DNA of 64,000 nt from Mesorhizobium sp. L-8-3 (GCF_016756615.1 NZ_AP023262.1:3845501-3909500); one strand, 5' to 3'. Counted from the first letter of the stretch, positions 17,134 to 26,069 are shown. The notes: generated by a model from the letters alone, not told the origin. Translations and numbers: made by a program.

Positions 17134-17875
17134 GCCGATCCTTGCCATCCGCGACCTCACCAAGACCTTCGGCGCTCTCAAGGCGACGGATGGCGTCAGC
17201 CTCGAGCTGCGGCCGGGCGAGATCCATGCGCTGATCGGCCCGAACGGCGCCGGCAAGTCGACGCTTATCCACCAGATCTCCGGCACGATCCGGCCCGATG
17301 GCGGCACCATCTCCTTCCTCGGCCGCGACATCGGCCCGCTCGACGTGGCCGAGCGGGCGCGGCTCGGGCTCGGGCGAAGCTTCCAGATCTCGTCCTTGGC
17401 GCCCGAATTCTCCGCTCTGCGCAACGTGATGCTGGCGGTGCAGGCACGCCAGGGCAAAACCTTCCGCTTTCTCCGGCCGGTGATGCGGGACCGTTCGCTG
17501 ACCGAGCCGGCCATGGCCATGCTCGAACGTGTGGGCCTTGCCGACCGCGCGTCGCTGCCGTCCGCGGAACTGTCCCACGGCGAAAAGCGCCAGCTTGAGA
17601 TTGCCATCGCGCTTGCCCTGGGGCCAAAAGCCTTCCTGCTCGACGAGCCGATGGCCGGCATGGGACCTGAAGGATCGAAGCGTCTCACCGGTTTTCTCGA
17701 CCGACTGCGCGCCGAAGCGCCGATCCTGCTCGTAGAGCACGATATGGACGCCGTCTTTGCGCTGGCCGACCGCATCTCGGTGCTGGTCTATGGACGGGTC
17801 ATCGCGACCGGGACGGTCGACGAGATCCGCCGCGATGCCGAGGTGCGTCGGGCCTATCTGGGAGAAGAAGCGTGA
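17126..17875 (+). CDS. ABC transporter ATP-binding protein (LivG-like)
   Basis: A 249-residue ATPase. Walker A is GPNGAGKST. The Q loop region is GRSFQISSLAPEFSALRNVML, typical of LivG. The signature is LSHGEKRQLEIA and Walker B LLDEPMAG, with the switch His in VEHDMDAVFALADR. The conserved C-terminal RRAYLGEEA matches LivG. Signature LSHGE in place of LSGGE is usual for this subfamily. It drives the importer encoded around it. Confidence 0.93.
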   Translation: MAEPILAIRDLTKTFGALKATDGVSLELRPGEIHALIGPNGAGKSTLIHQISGTIRPDGGTISFLGRDIGPLDVAERARLGLGRSFQISSLAPEFSALRNVMLAVQARQGKTFRFLRPVMRDRSLTEPAMAMLERVGLADRASLPSAELSHGEKRQLEIAIALALGPKAFLLDEPMAGMGPEGSKRLTGFLDRLRAEAPILLVEHDMDAVFALADRISVLVYGRVIATGTVDEIRRDAEVRRAYLGEEA

Positions 17876-18558
17876 GCCTGCTCGAAGTGGACCGGCTTGA
17901 GAGCTTCTATGGCGCCTCGCAGGCGCTGTTCGGGGTCTCGCTCGCCGTGGCCGAGGGCGAGGTGGTTGCCCTGATGGGCCGCAACGGCATGGGCAAGACG
18001 ACGACGATCCGCTCCGTGCTGGGTCTCATCCGGCCGCGCGGAGGCCGGATCGCCTTCGGCGGATCCGAGATCGCCGGCATGCGGCCGCACCGCATCGCCC
18101 GCCTCGGCATCGGCCTGGTGCCGGAGGGCCGCCGCTGTTTCCCGAATCTCACCGTGCACGAGAACCTGGTCGCCGCCGCGCGCAAGGGCGTCTGGACCGA
18201 GGCCCGGGTCACGGAACTCTTTCCGAGGCTCGGTGAACGGCGCGACCAGTTCGCCAGCACGCTGTCGGGCGGCGAGCAGCAGATGCTGGCAGTGGGTCGT
18301 GCCTTGATGACCAATCCGCGGCTCATCATCCTCGACGAGGCCACCGAGGGGCTGGCACCCGTCATCCGCAAGGACATCTGGGCGGCGATCCGCACCCTCA
18401 AGGCTGCCGGCCAGTCGATCCTCGTCGTCGACAAGACGCTCGCCGAACTGTTGCCCGTGGCGGATCGCTGCTTCGTTCTGGAGAAAGGCACGACCGTCTT
18501 CGAGGGAACGCCGCAGGCGCTGACGCCGGAGCTCCAGGACCGGTATCTCGGCGTGTAG
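17872..18558 (+). CDS. ABC transporter ATP-binding protein (LivF-like)
   Basis: The partner ATPase, 228 residues, starting at GTG 17872 in a 4-bp GTGA overlap. Walker A is GRNGMGKTTT, the signature LSGGEQQMLAVGRAL, Walker B LIILDEATEGLAP, and it ends DRYLGV as LivF does. One departure is KTLAEL in place of the usual EQN-containing switch region (VVDKTLAE versus VEQNL), so the switch histidine/glutamine position carries Lys. This ends the importer operon. Confidence 0.92.
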   Translation: MSLLEVDRLESFYGASQALFGVSLAVAEGEVVALMGRNGMGKTTTIRSVLGLIRPRGGRIAFGGSEIAGMRPHRIARLGIGLVPEGRRCFPNLTVHENLVAAARKGVWTEARVTELFPRLGERRDQFASTLSGGEQQMLAVGRALMTNPRLIILDEATEGLAPVIRKDIWAAIRTLKAAGQSILVVDKTLAELLPVADRCFVLEKGTTVFEGTPQALTPELQDRYLGV

Positions 18559-18594
18559 CGTCCGGGGTCTATTGGTTCGCGGTCGTGATGGGCG

Positions 18595-19815
18595 TCATGC
18601 TGTGCGCGTGGTTCGCTGAAGCAGCTTGCCATCCGTAGTCACGGCTCTGCCCGCCTTGAAGGCTCGGCGGCCACCGGGAACCGCGACCACGGCTTCCGGC
18701 ACATGGGCGGCCTCGAGCGCGACGAAATCGGCCGGAGCCCCGACACGCAATCCATAGCTTTCCAGACCGAGCGCGCGTGCGCCGGCTTCCGTCACGGCGT
18801 CGAAGGCGGCCGCCAGTTCCTGGTCGGTGTAGAAACCGGAGCGATAGCCGATCATCATGGCCCGGCCCAGCATGTCGCCATCGCCATAGGGCCACCAGGA
18901 ATCCCGGATATTGTCGCTGCCGCCGAAGACGGTGACGCCGGCCTTGCGCAACGCCAGCACCGGCGGGAAGGGGTGGTCGCCCGGCGCATTGGTCATGATT
19001 GCGACACCGGCCGCGGCGAGTTTGTCGGCGGTTCTGGCCAGTATGTCGGCGCTGACGTCGCCCAGGGCATAGGCATGGCTGACGACGACCTTGCCTTCCA
19101 TGCCGAGCGCGCGCGTGCGCGCGGCGATCTCCTCGATCTGGAAGATGCCGAGCAGGTGGCCGTCATGCAGATGGAGGTCTATCGGAACGCCGCGCTTCTC
19201 GGCAATCCCGAACACAATATCGAGATGGCCTTTGACGTCGCGGTCGAAGGATGCCGGGTCGAGCCCGCCGATGACGTCGCAGCCGAGATCGAAAGCGGCG
19301 TCGAGCAGTTCGGCCGTGCCGGGGCAGGCGAGGATGCCGTTCTGGGGGAAGGCAACGAGCTGGATGTCGATCACGTCCCGATATTGTTCGCGCACGGCCA
19401 GGATCGTTTCGAGCGGCTTGAGGCCGACGGTTCCGTCGACCATGACGTGGCTGCGCATATGCGTCGTGCCGTGGGAGATGCAGAGCTCGAGCTGGCTGCG
19501 GGCGCGCTCATCCATCGGCGCCGCCGTCGCCATGTTCTGCCGCTGGAATTCGACGCGTTCATGGACGTCGAAACCGGCCGTGCAGGGTTTGTGCGGCTTC
19601 CATGCGTCGCCGTAGAAGCTGGTGTCGAGATGGATGTGTCCTTCGACGAATCCGGGGACGACCAGTGTATCGCCGAGATCGACGACGGTTCGAACGGTCG
19701 CGCCTCTTGCAGCCTCACCGATCGCGGCAATCCGGCCCGCATCTACGGCGATCGCGCCTGAAGTGCCGTCCGCGAAGCGAGCATTCTCGAACAGTGCGTC
19801 GAAGGTTTGTGTCAT
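18595..19815 (-). CDS. Amidohydrolase, cytosine-deaminase (CodA)-like
   Basis: A metal-dependent hydrolase of 406 residues. The HxH metal motif is EGHIHLD with His60 and His62. Further ligands are in DLHLHDGH and VVSHAYALG. A late Asp lies in FGGSDNIRDSWWPYGDGDML, which aligns with the CodA segment around the catalytic Asp. CodA-type enzymes deaminate cytosine or hydrolyse N-alkylated triazine and pyrimidine rings, so the true substrate is open. It is convergent with the ABC importer, with 36 bp between the stops, and is probably independent of it. Confidence 0.82.
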   Translation of the reverse strand: MTQTFDALFENARFADGTSGAIAVDAGRIAAIGEAARGATVRTVVDLGDTLVVPGFVEGHIHLDTSFYGDAWKPHKPCTAGFDVHERVEFQRQNMATAAPMDERARSQLELCISHGTTHMRSHVMVDGTVGLKPLETILAVREQYRDVIDIQLVAFPQNGILACPGTAELLDAAFDLGCDVIGGLDPASFDRDVKGHLDIVFGIAEKRGVPIDLHLHDGHLLGIFQIEEIAARTRALGMEGKVVVSHAYALGDVSADILARTADKLAAAGVAIMTNAPGDHPFPPVLALRKAGVTVFGGSDNIRDSWWPYGDGDMLGRAMMIGYRSGFYTDQELAAAFDAVTEAGARALGLESYGLRVGAPADFVALEAAHVPEAVVAVPGGRRAFKAGRAVTTDGKLLQRTTRTA

Positions 19816-20138
19816 GAAAAGCTCCGGTCAGGCGGATGGGAAAGCGCGGGGCGACTATCCGGCGCACGGCGGCGATTTGGCAAGCGGGCCCTGGGCGGAC
19901 CATTGCCGGCAGATGGGAGGCGCAGCCGGTTTTCTGCGGGGCGGGCGGCTTCCGTGATGCTCCCGATTGTTCCCGCCGGCCGCGACGATTTCCGTCGACA
20001 AGGAGGTTTCCGCGCTTCAGCGACGGGGTATCTTCCGTCGCGAACGCGAAGAATCGATACTGAGCGACAATCTCGGAGTTCCGCGTCCTCGGAACCGGTT
20101 TTCCGCATGACCGGGCACTTGATCGAATGGAGGTTCTT
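19816..20138. other. Intergenic region, nothing recognised
   Basis: A 323-bp divergent gap between the CodA-like gene and the CurA-like gene. It should hold both promoters. I could not pick out a convincing promoter, operator, repeat or small gene. Confidence 0.5.
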
Positions 20139-21158
20139 ATGTCTGCACAAACGAACAGGCGCATCGTCCTGGCGGCGCGGCCGACCGGCCGACCGAAGCC
20201 CGGCGACTTCCGCCTGGAAACGACCGCGGTTCCCGAGCCGGGCGAGGGCGAGCTCCTGCTGCAGATACTGTATCTGTCGCTCGATCCCTATATGCGCGGG
20301 CGCATGAATGCCGGCAGGTCCTATGCCAAGCCGGTCGAGATCGACGCCGTGATGGAGGGCGGAACGGTTGCGCGTGTCGTGCGGTCGCGCAATCCGGACT
20401 TCGCGGAAGGCGAAATCGTCCTGTCCCATTCCGGTTGGCAGAGCTTGGCCCTGTCGGATGGAACGGGTCTTCGCAGGCTCGATCCGGGCGCGGCACCGCT
20501 GACCACCGCGCTCGGCGTGATGGGCATGCCGGGCTTCACGGCCTATGCCGGCCTCTTGACGATCGGCCGGCCGCAGCCGGGCGAAACCGTCGTGGTCGCG
20601 GCCGCCAGCGGCGCCGTGGGCTCGGCGGTCGGCCAGATCGCCCGGATCAAGGGCGCGCGGGCGGTCGGCATCGCCGGAGGCGAGGACAAATGCCGCTTCG
20701 TCCGGGAAGAACTCGGTTTCGACGCGGTCGTGGACCATCGCGCCCCGGATTTTCCGGAAAGACTGAAGGCTGCCTGCCCTGATGGGATCGACGTCTATTT
20801 CGAGAATGTCGGTGGCCAGGTCTGGGACGCCGTTTTCCCGCTGCTCAACGACTTTGCCCGAATACCGGTCTGCGGCCTTATCGCCCAATACAACGCCATC
20901 GACGACAGCCGGCCGGATCGCCTGCCGGTCGTCATGCGTGAAGTGCTGAGCCGCAGCCTGACGATCCGCGGTTTCATCCAGAGGGAATTCGTCGACCAGC
21001 GCCCGGCCTTCTATCGCGACATGGCCGGGTGGATCGCCGCCGGCAAGGTCCGCTACCGCGAGGACATCGTCGACGGGCTCGAGAATGCTCCGGAGGCGCT
21101 GATCGGGCTGCTCGAGGGGCGCAATTTCGGCAAGCTTATCATAAGGGTGAGCGCATAA
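20139..21158 (+). CDS. NADPH-dependent medium-chain reductase, CurA/PTGR-like
   Basis: A zinc-free medium-chain dehydrogenase/reductase of 339 residues. It has the substrate-domain motif LSLDPYMRGRM (about 48-58), typical of leukotriene B4 12-hydroxydehydrogenase and curcumin reductase. The nucleotide-binding segment is VVVAAASGAVGSAVGQIAR, followed by VDVYFENVGG-type wording (IDVYFENVGGQVWDAV). Members reduce alpha,beta-unsaturated ketones with NADPH. ATG 20139 follows GGAGG at 6 bp; the ATG 12 bp upstream lacks such a site. It stands alone. Confidence 0.9.
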   Translation: MSAQTNRRIVLAARPTGRPKPGDFRLETTAVPEPGEGELLLQILYLSLDPYMRGRMNAGRSYAKPVEIDAVMEGGTVARVVRSRNPDFAEGEIVLSHSGWQSLALSDGTGLRRLDPGAAPLTTALGVMGMPGFTAYAGLLTIGRPQPGETVVVAAASGAVGSAVGQIARIKGARAVGIAGGEDKCRFVREELGFDAVVDHRAPDFPERLKAACPDGIDVYFENVGGQVWDAVFPLLNDFARIPVCGLIAQYNAIDDSRPDRLPVVMREVLSRSLTIRGFIQREFVDQRPAFYRDMAGWIAAGKVRYREDIVDGLENAPEALIGLLEGRNFGKLIIRVSA

Positions 21159-21269
21159 AGACCTGACGCTCGGAATCCGGCAGCAAACGGCAGTGTCCGA
21201 CCCGGAGCTGTCACACTTACCGATGCACGGGGCCTTCGGCTCCGTGCGCCATGTGGACGATCCGGCAGT

Positions 21270-21824
21270 TCAGTCTGCCTGCTTCACCGCGTAGCTGTTT
21301 ATGATGGCGCCGTTTCCCAGACGACGAGTCTCGGTGAGATCGAGCCCCGTCTTCCGACCTGGCTTGAACAGCAGCGTACCCTCGCCCAGAAGCACAGGCA
21401 CGACGCAAATCATCAACTCGTCGACCAAACCGGCTTCCAGCAGGGAATGCGTAAGGTCGGCGCTGCCGAAGACATAAAGCTCCTTCGTCAGCTCGGCCTT
21501 CAGGCGCTTCAGTTCCGGCACGATGTCGGCGGTCACCCGGCTGTTGTTCCAGTCGACCGATGTCAGCGTGCGCGAGGCGACCAGTTTCGGCAGCGCGTTC
21601 ATATAGGTCGCGACCTTGCCCGGCTCGGCCGATCTCCAGTAGTTGGCCATGCCCTCATAGGTCACCCGACCGAAGACGAGCGCCGCGGCATTGTCGCCGA
21701 ATTCTTCGCTCAGTTTTTCCAGTTCGGGTCCCCAGGCGAGGTTGTGGAAGTCGAGATCCCACTTTTTGGCGCCTTCGAAATAGCCGTCCACGGTCACGAG
21801 ATTCCAGACGATCAACCTGGCCAT
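21270..21824 (-). CDS. Dihydrofolate reductase-like protein (RibD C-terminal domain)
   Basis: A 184-residue protein of the RibD_C/DHFR-like fold, beginning MARLIVWNLVTVDGYFEGAKKWDLDF and containing FGRVTYEGMANYW and ELYVFGSADLTHSLLEAGLVDEL. These motifs form the NADPH-binding site in this family. ATG 21824 sits 6 bp after AGGAGG; the ATG at 21830 touches that site. The physiological substrate of stand-alone members is generally unknown. No operon partner is visible. Confidence 0.85.
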   Translation of the reverse strand: MARLIVWNLVTVDGYFEGAKKWDLDFHNLAWGPELEKLSEEFGDNAAALVFGRVTYEGMANYWRSAEPGKVATYMNALPKLVASRTLTSVDWNNSRVTADIVPELKRLKAELTKELYVFGSADLTHSLLEAGLVDELMICVVPVLLGEGTLLFKPGRKTGLDLTETRRLGNGAIINSYAVKQAD

Positions 21825-22098
21825 GCGCATCCTCCTAAGAATCCAGTTGCAATTTGCAAGCAGATAAGGGCATAGCTTAACTGATCCTGTAATGCAACTG
21901 GTTTAAATTTAGGGAAGGCAATGTAGGATGCAGGCCGGTCCGGCTGCCCGACGCGTCTCCCACGAGTTGGTCCCACGGCATCGCCTTCTACACGGCCAAC
22001 GGGCCAGCCGAACCACTGCACGATCGTCCAAGACCGCCGGATACGCCTCCGCTAGTTTTGTCCTGATGAGCCGTGACCGTTCACCCCTGGTCCTGGGG

Positions 22099-23427
22099 CT
22101 AGCGTGCGCACACATCTATCTGTGGTTGAAGGCTGCTGGCCAAGGCAAAACCCTCGGCGATGGCGTGGAAGCGTCGGAGGCCACGGGTGAATGTAATGGG
22201 GCCCGGGGGCCGTTCGCTGGCATAGCCGGTCCATCCGCCGAGCCGGGCAATGCCCCAGGCGGCCCAGGCGAGGCTGTGTCGGGGGTGCGGGTTCTTCTGC
22301 TTTTCGGTCCTGCCTTCGAGCCTGCGGATCAGCGCCTCGAGGACGGTGATCTCGGCCGGATCGAACAGCCGCGCCGCCTCGAAGGCGGCGCCGGCCGCAT
22401 CGCGGCCATGGACGAGTTGCATGACCCTTGTGGCGGCGACCAGCGTGGTTGCAGCCAGTCGTTCGAGCGCCTCGCCGTCGGCAAGCAGGCTTTCCTCAAC
22501 ATCGATGGCCTGCGACTTCAGGGTTCGAAACAGCTGTTCGATGGTCCAGCGCCGGCGGTAGAGGTCGACGATGCGGGCGGCATCGGCCAGCGTGGTGACG
22601 CTGTGGGTGGTCAGCAGCCGCCAGATCACCGCCTCCTTGGGCGATGGCGGATCGATCTCGCGCACCTCCACGATGTTGAGGCTGAGCGAGCGCGGATCGC
22701 GCCGGTCGGCGCCGGTCTTGGGCTGGCGTATGCTGGCCTGGCCAAAGCGGACGGCGAGGGTGACGGTGCGTCCCGGCCGGCCGGGGCGGGCCTCCAGTTC
22801 GAAGACGAGACGGCCGGCTTCGGGCTGTTTGGCGATTTCGGCGAACAGGCGGCCGTGCTCGGCAAGCGCCCGATCCTTGGTGGCGCGGATCAGCACATGC
22901 GTGCGCGCGTCGGGCAGCCGGGCGAACACTTCGTAGATGTCGCCCTCGCGGTCGGCGATCACCGTGGCAAGCGGCGTCTCGGGCAAGGCCCGGCGCGCCG
23001 CCTGGGCGGTGGCGAGCCATTTGTGGCTTTCCTTGTCCTCGATCGGCAGCGCCTGATAGTTCGCCTGCTTGGGCTTGGTGCGCCGCCAGATCGTGGCACC
23101 GGCAAGGCCCAGCACGCTGCCGTCGGCGGCATCCACAGCCAGCGCCGGATGCACGAACAGGCCGACATCGGTGCCGTTGCCGACCCGGCCAAGGCCGCGC
23201 TTGCGCAAGGCCTTGGCCTGATAGTTGATCTCGCTGGTATCCTCGATGATCAGCACGTGACGCCCGGCCGCCGCTTCGCCGGCTCGGGCCGCCGCGGTGC
23301 GCAGGATCTCCAGCGGGCTCACGCGCGGATTGCCAAAGAAGCGCGTGAACGCGATCTTTTCGGCGCGTGTGTCGGCCAACTGACGCAGGCTCGTGCTGAT
23401 CCGCGTGCATACGCGCTCCAGCACCAT
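22099..23427 (-). CDS. IS4-family DDE transposase (main frame)
   Basis: A transposase of 442 residues from ATG 23427. The first catalytic Asp is in HVLIIEDTSEINY, the second in ATVIADREGDIYEVF. The YREK signature is YRRRWTIEQLFRTLKS. A Tnp_DNA_bind-like N-terminal piece (GHFSDLRLQKRG) is encoded just upstream in another frame, ending at the A6G5 run (plus-strand 23430-23440). A -1 shift there would fuse the two into a protein of about 475 residues. Whether that is programmed frameshifting or a point indel is unresolved. Confidence 0.88.
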   Translation of the reverse strand: MVLERVCTRISTSLRQLADTRAEKIAFTRFFGNPRVSPLEILRTAAARAGEAAAGRHVLIIEDTSEINYQAKALRKRGLGRVGNGTDVGLFVHPALAVDAADGSVLGLAGATIWRRTKPKQANYQALPIEDKESHKWLATAQAARRALPETPLATVIADREGDIYEVFARLPDARTHVLIRATKDRALAEHGRLFAEIAKQPEAGRLVFELEARPGRPGRTVTLAVRFGQASIRQPKTGADRRDPRSLSLNIVEVREIDPPSPKEAVIWRLLTTHSVTTLADAARIVDLYRRRWTIEQLFRTLKSQAIDVEESLLADGEALERLAATTLVAATRVMQLVHGRDAAGAAFEAARLFDPAEITVLEALIRRLEGRTEKQKNPHPRHSLAWAAWGIARLGGWTGYASERPPGPITFTRGLRRFHAIAEGFALASSLQPQIDVCAR

Positions 23428-23605
23428 GTCCCCCTTTTTTGCAGGCGCAGGTCGCTGAAGTGTCCAAGACGCAACAGTGCCACAGTCGATGTCTCCCGAA
23501 TCAACAACGGCAGATACAGAATCACAAACGATTCAACGGCTTCAAGCCACGATCACCACAAATCCCTCTTGACAGCACAACGAACCACTTGTGTGCACAC
23601 GCTAG
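22099..23605 (-). mobile_element. Insertion sequence, IS4 family, with 10-bp target duplication
   Basis: The ends read CTAGCGTGYGCACACA in inverted orientation (22099-22114 and 23590-23605 reversed). They are flanked by the direct repeat GGTCCTGGGG (22089-22098 and 23606-23615). A 10-bp duplication fits the IS4 family range. The element is 1507 bp with one transposase on the minus strand, whose TAG stop codon is made by the element's own terminal bases. The insertion lies about 20 bp ahead of the lysE-like start and the duplicated site rebuilds part of its ribosome-binding sequence. Confidence 0.9.
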
Positions 23606-23626
23606 GGTCCTGGGGAGGAGAAGGCG

Positions 23627-24253
23627 ATGGCGACGGAGCTTGCCCGGGACGCGGAACTGTGGCGGTCCTTGCTGGCGCTGGTCATGGCGGCGCTTGCGGT
23701 GATGGGCAGCCCGGGACCTTCGACGGTGAGCGTGACCGCCGTCGGCGCCGCATACGGGTTCCGGCGGTCGGTTCCCTATATGTCCGGGCTCGTGGCCGGG
23801 ACGATCGCCGTGCTTCTCGCCGTTGCCGCAGGCTTCGTGGCGCTGCTTCTGTCGATGCCCCGCCTGTTGCCGCTGCTGGTCGCGGCGTCTGTCGCCTATA
23901 TCCTCTATCTGGCATTTCGCATCGCGACCGCGCCGCCGCTGGCAAGGCAGGAGCGCGATGCGCCTGCGCCGTCCTTCGCCGGAGGCTTCCTGCTCGGCGT
24001 TGCCAACCCGAAGGCCTATCTGGCGATCGCGGCCGTCTTTGCCGGTGCGAGTCTCGCCGCTCAGGCGCCGATCGTGGACGCGGCCGCCAAGATCGTCGTG
24101 CTCTCGGCAATGATTGTCTTCATTCATGTCTTCTGGCTGGCGATCGGTGTGTCGCTGGCCGCGCTGTTCTACGACCCGGTCACGTCGCGTCGCACCAACA
24201 TCGTGCTTGCCCTGTTGCTGGTTGCCACGCTTGTTGTCGGCCTCTTGCCATGA
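23627..24253 (+). CDS. LysE-family amino acid/metabolite exporter
   Basis: A 208-residue membrane protein with about six hydrophobic segments. It carries the LysE/RhtB hallmark GSPGPSTVSV (27-36) near the N terminus and FLLGVANPKAYLAIAAVF in the middle. Such proteins export amino acids or related solutes by proton antiport. GGGGAGGAG lies before ATG 23627. The IS4 element ends 21 bp upstream, so the native promoter has been displaced by about 1.5 kb and expression may now depend on the IS. Confidence 0.9.
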   Translation: MATELARDAELWRSLLALVMAALAVMGSPGPSTVSVTAVGAAYGFRRSVPYMSGLVAGTIAVLLAVAAGFVALLLSMPRLLPLLVAASVAYILYLAFRIATAPPLARQERDAPAPSFAGGFLLGVANPKAYLAIAAVFAGASLAAQAPIVDAAAKIVVLSAMIVFIHVFWLAIGVSLAALFYDPVTSRRTNIVLALLLVATLVVGLLP

Positions 24254-24484
24254 CCCCTCTCATGTTGAGGAGCATGGTGCGCCTGCGGCCCGATCCTGCT
24301 GATTTGACAACGGATTTCTCCGGCGCGCCGCGTGAGATCCCGGGGTGCATCCCGCGCGCCCCCTCGACCTGTCGATACCGGGCATCGGAAGCGCGGAAAG
24401 ATGCCATCTGCAGGCCGTCCTCCGCTGAACCTCAACAGGCCCTGGGCCATATGCGGCCTTCAGCTTCGAGCAGCTATCCCTGGG

Positions 24485-25672
24485 CTATGTGCGGCCTGCG
24501 GGCCGATCCCAGGACACGCTTCGGGGACGGTCGAGCTGAAGGGATGTCTCGGGCGGCCTCGCTTCCGGGTGGACGAAACCGAAGCCCAGCCAGTTGTTGG
24601 GGCGGGCGCGGATATATTGCGGCGGGTAGCGGATGTCCGCGCCGAGCGCCGCGGCCGCGTGCAGGCCCCAGCGCGGATTGTCGAGCATGGGGCGGGCGAG
24701 GGCCACGAAGTCGGCTTCGCCATTCGCCACGATGGCTTCCGCCTGCCGCGGTTGGGCAATCATGCCGACGGCCATGGCGGACAGTCCTGTCCGTTTCTTG
24801 ATCTCGGTTGCGAAGGACACCTGATGGCCGGGTGCGGCCGGCGGGATCGAGATGCCAGGCGCGATGTTTCCGGCAGACATGACCGCGTAGTCGACACCGA
24901 CGTCTTCGAGCGCCTGCGCGAGCGCGACCGCGTCCTCGAGCGAGGAGCCGTCGGGGTGCCAGTCCGTGCTGTTGATGCGGAAGCCGAGCGCAATAGCCGG
25001 CGGCAGGACGGACCGGACGGCACGAGCGATCCCGATAGCGAAGCGCATACGGTTCTCGCGCGTGCCACCCCACCGGTCAGACCGCCTGTTCGACAGAGGC
25101 GAAAGGAAATTGTGGATGAGATAGCCATGGGCGCCATGGATCTCGACGAGATCGAAACCCGCTTGTGCGGCGCGCCGGGCGGAGGCTGCGAAGGCGCCGA
25201 TGATGCGTTCGATGCCCGTCTCGTCGAGCTCTTCCGGCACCGGCCAATGCCCGTCGAAGGCGAGGGGAGATGGTGCAACAGGTGTCCAGGCGCCCTCTTC
25301 CACAGGCAGGGGCTCGCCCTTCCAGCGTTCCGGGATAGTGCGCGTCGATGCCTTCCTGCCGCAATGGGTGAGCTGAATGCCGATCCTGGCGCCGGACAGC
25401 TTCCTTGCCTCGTCGAGCAACTTCGCGAGCGCGGTTTCCTGATCGTCGCGGTAGAGCCCGAGGCAGCCATGCGTGCCGCGGCCGATATCCTCCACTGCCG
25501 TCGCCTCGACGATCACGAGGCCGGCGCCCGACATCATCAGGCCGCCGACATGGATGAGATGCCATGGCTGCGCCACGCCGTCGACGGCGCTGTATTGGCA
25601 CATGGGCGAGACGACGATGCGGTTTTCGAGCTCGAGGCTGCCGATCCTGCCGGGGCTGAAGAGTGCGCTCAT
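24485..25672 (-). CDS. Old yellow enzyme-like NADH:flavin oxidoreductase (YqjM type)
   Basis: An FMN-dependent ene-reductase of 395 residues. The YqjM-type features are the redox-sensing Cys25 in SPMCQYSA, the substrate-binding pair His179/His182 with Tyr184 in EIHGAHGYL, and the FMN-binding arginines near NRRSDRWGGTRENR. It reduces C=C bonds of enones and enals. ATG 25672 has GGGAGGAAA upstream. Its promoter region carries the TTCAC-N4-GTGAA palindrome at 25763-25776, shared with the divergent Baeyer-Villiger gene, so it is likely part of the same regulon. In carvone-type pathways such an enzyme reduces the ring enone before ring opening. Confidence 0.9.
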   Translation of the reverse strand: MSALFSPGRIGSLELENRIVVSPMCQYSAVDGVAQPWHLIHVGGLMMSGAGLVIVEATAVEDIGRGTHGCLGLYRDDQETALAKLLDEARKLSGARIGIQLTHCGRKASTRTIPERWKGEPLPVEEGAWTPVAPSPLAFDGHWPVPEELDETGIERIIGAFAASARRAAQAGFDLVEIHGAHGYLIHNFLSPLSNRRSDRWGGTRENRMRFAIGIARAVRSVLPPAIALGFRINSTDWHPDGSSLEDAVALAQALEDVGVDYAVMSAGNIAPGISIPPAAPGHQVSFATEIKKRTGLSAMAVGMIAQPRQAEAIVANGEADFVALARPMLDNPRWGLHAAAALGADIRYPPQYIRARPNNWLGFGFVHPEARPPETSLQLDRPRSVSWDRPAGRT

Positions 25673-25708
25673 CTCCGTCGTTTCCTCCCTGCCGTTGTTG
25701 CTATCCCG

Positions 25709-25776
25709 GAGTGACCACGAAACCGCCCGCCCGGCAAACCAAGTCGACGGTGACTTGCCAACTTCACCCATGTGAA
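25709..25776 (-). promoter_or_regulatory. Operator site A with minus-strand promoter for the ene-reductase gene
   Basis: TTCAC-CCAT-GTGAA is a perfect 5-bp inverted repeat at 25763-25776. Reading toward the ene-reductase gene, 25 bp later, TTGCCG (25737-25732) is a -35-like hexamer, and 17 bp further lies a weak -10 (TCACTC, 25714-25709). The same spacing recurs at sites B, C and D. Confidence 0.55.
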
Positions 25777-25827
25777 AGTTCTTTGGGCGCGACCCCAAAT
25801 TCATGCGTCCGACCGGGCACCGTGTGT

Positions 25828-25895
25828 TTCACATTTGTGAAGTTTCTCTTCGCATCCGCGATGCGATTGACTCGCTGGTCGACCTGCTCGATGGT
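25828..25895 (+). promoter_or_regulatory. Operator site B with promoter for the Baeyer-Villiger monooxygenase gene
   Basis: TTCAC-ATTT-GTGAA (25828-25841), 25 bp, then TTGACT (25867-25872), 17 bp, then GATGGT (25890-25895). Between operator and -35 the sequence CTTCGCATCCGCG also matches site C (CTTCGCATTCGCG), so the conservation extends beyond the palindrome. The rest of the 397-bp divergent gap has no gene. Confidence 0.68.
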
Positions 25896-26069
25896 CCTGG
25901 CAGAGGCGGTCGCAAGACCGGTTCCTGGGACGATCAGCTCCGCGATTGCGCGTTGGCAGCCGCCCGGCGTGGCCGGCCGGCAGAGCGCATTGCTGCCCGA
26001 CAGGTGTCGGGCCCGAGCGCACGCACCCAGGGTCCGGATCGCGGCAGTTGCGGTCTGGAGGAGTTTCGC

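Noticed and set aside
21909..22088. Possible gene fragment left of the IS4 element
   Set aside because: Neither strand gives a segment I can tie to a family. It may simply be the old lysE promoter region.
24254..24484. Near-duplicate CATATGCGGCC / CTATGTGCGGCC segments after lysE
   Set aside because: Too short and too imperfect to call a repeat, with no gene visible.
21928..24801. A 957-codon open frame on the plus strand
   Set aside because: It runs antisense through the IS4 transposase and across the IS boundary into the lysE gene in another frame. High GC content produces such shadows.
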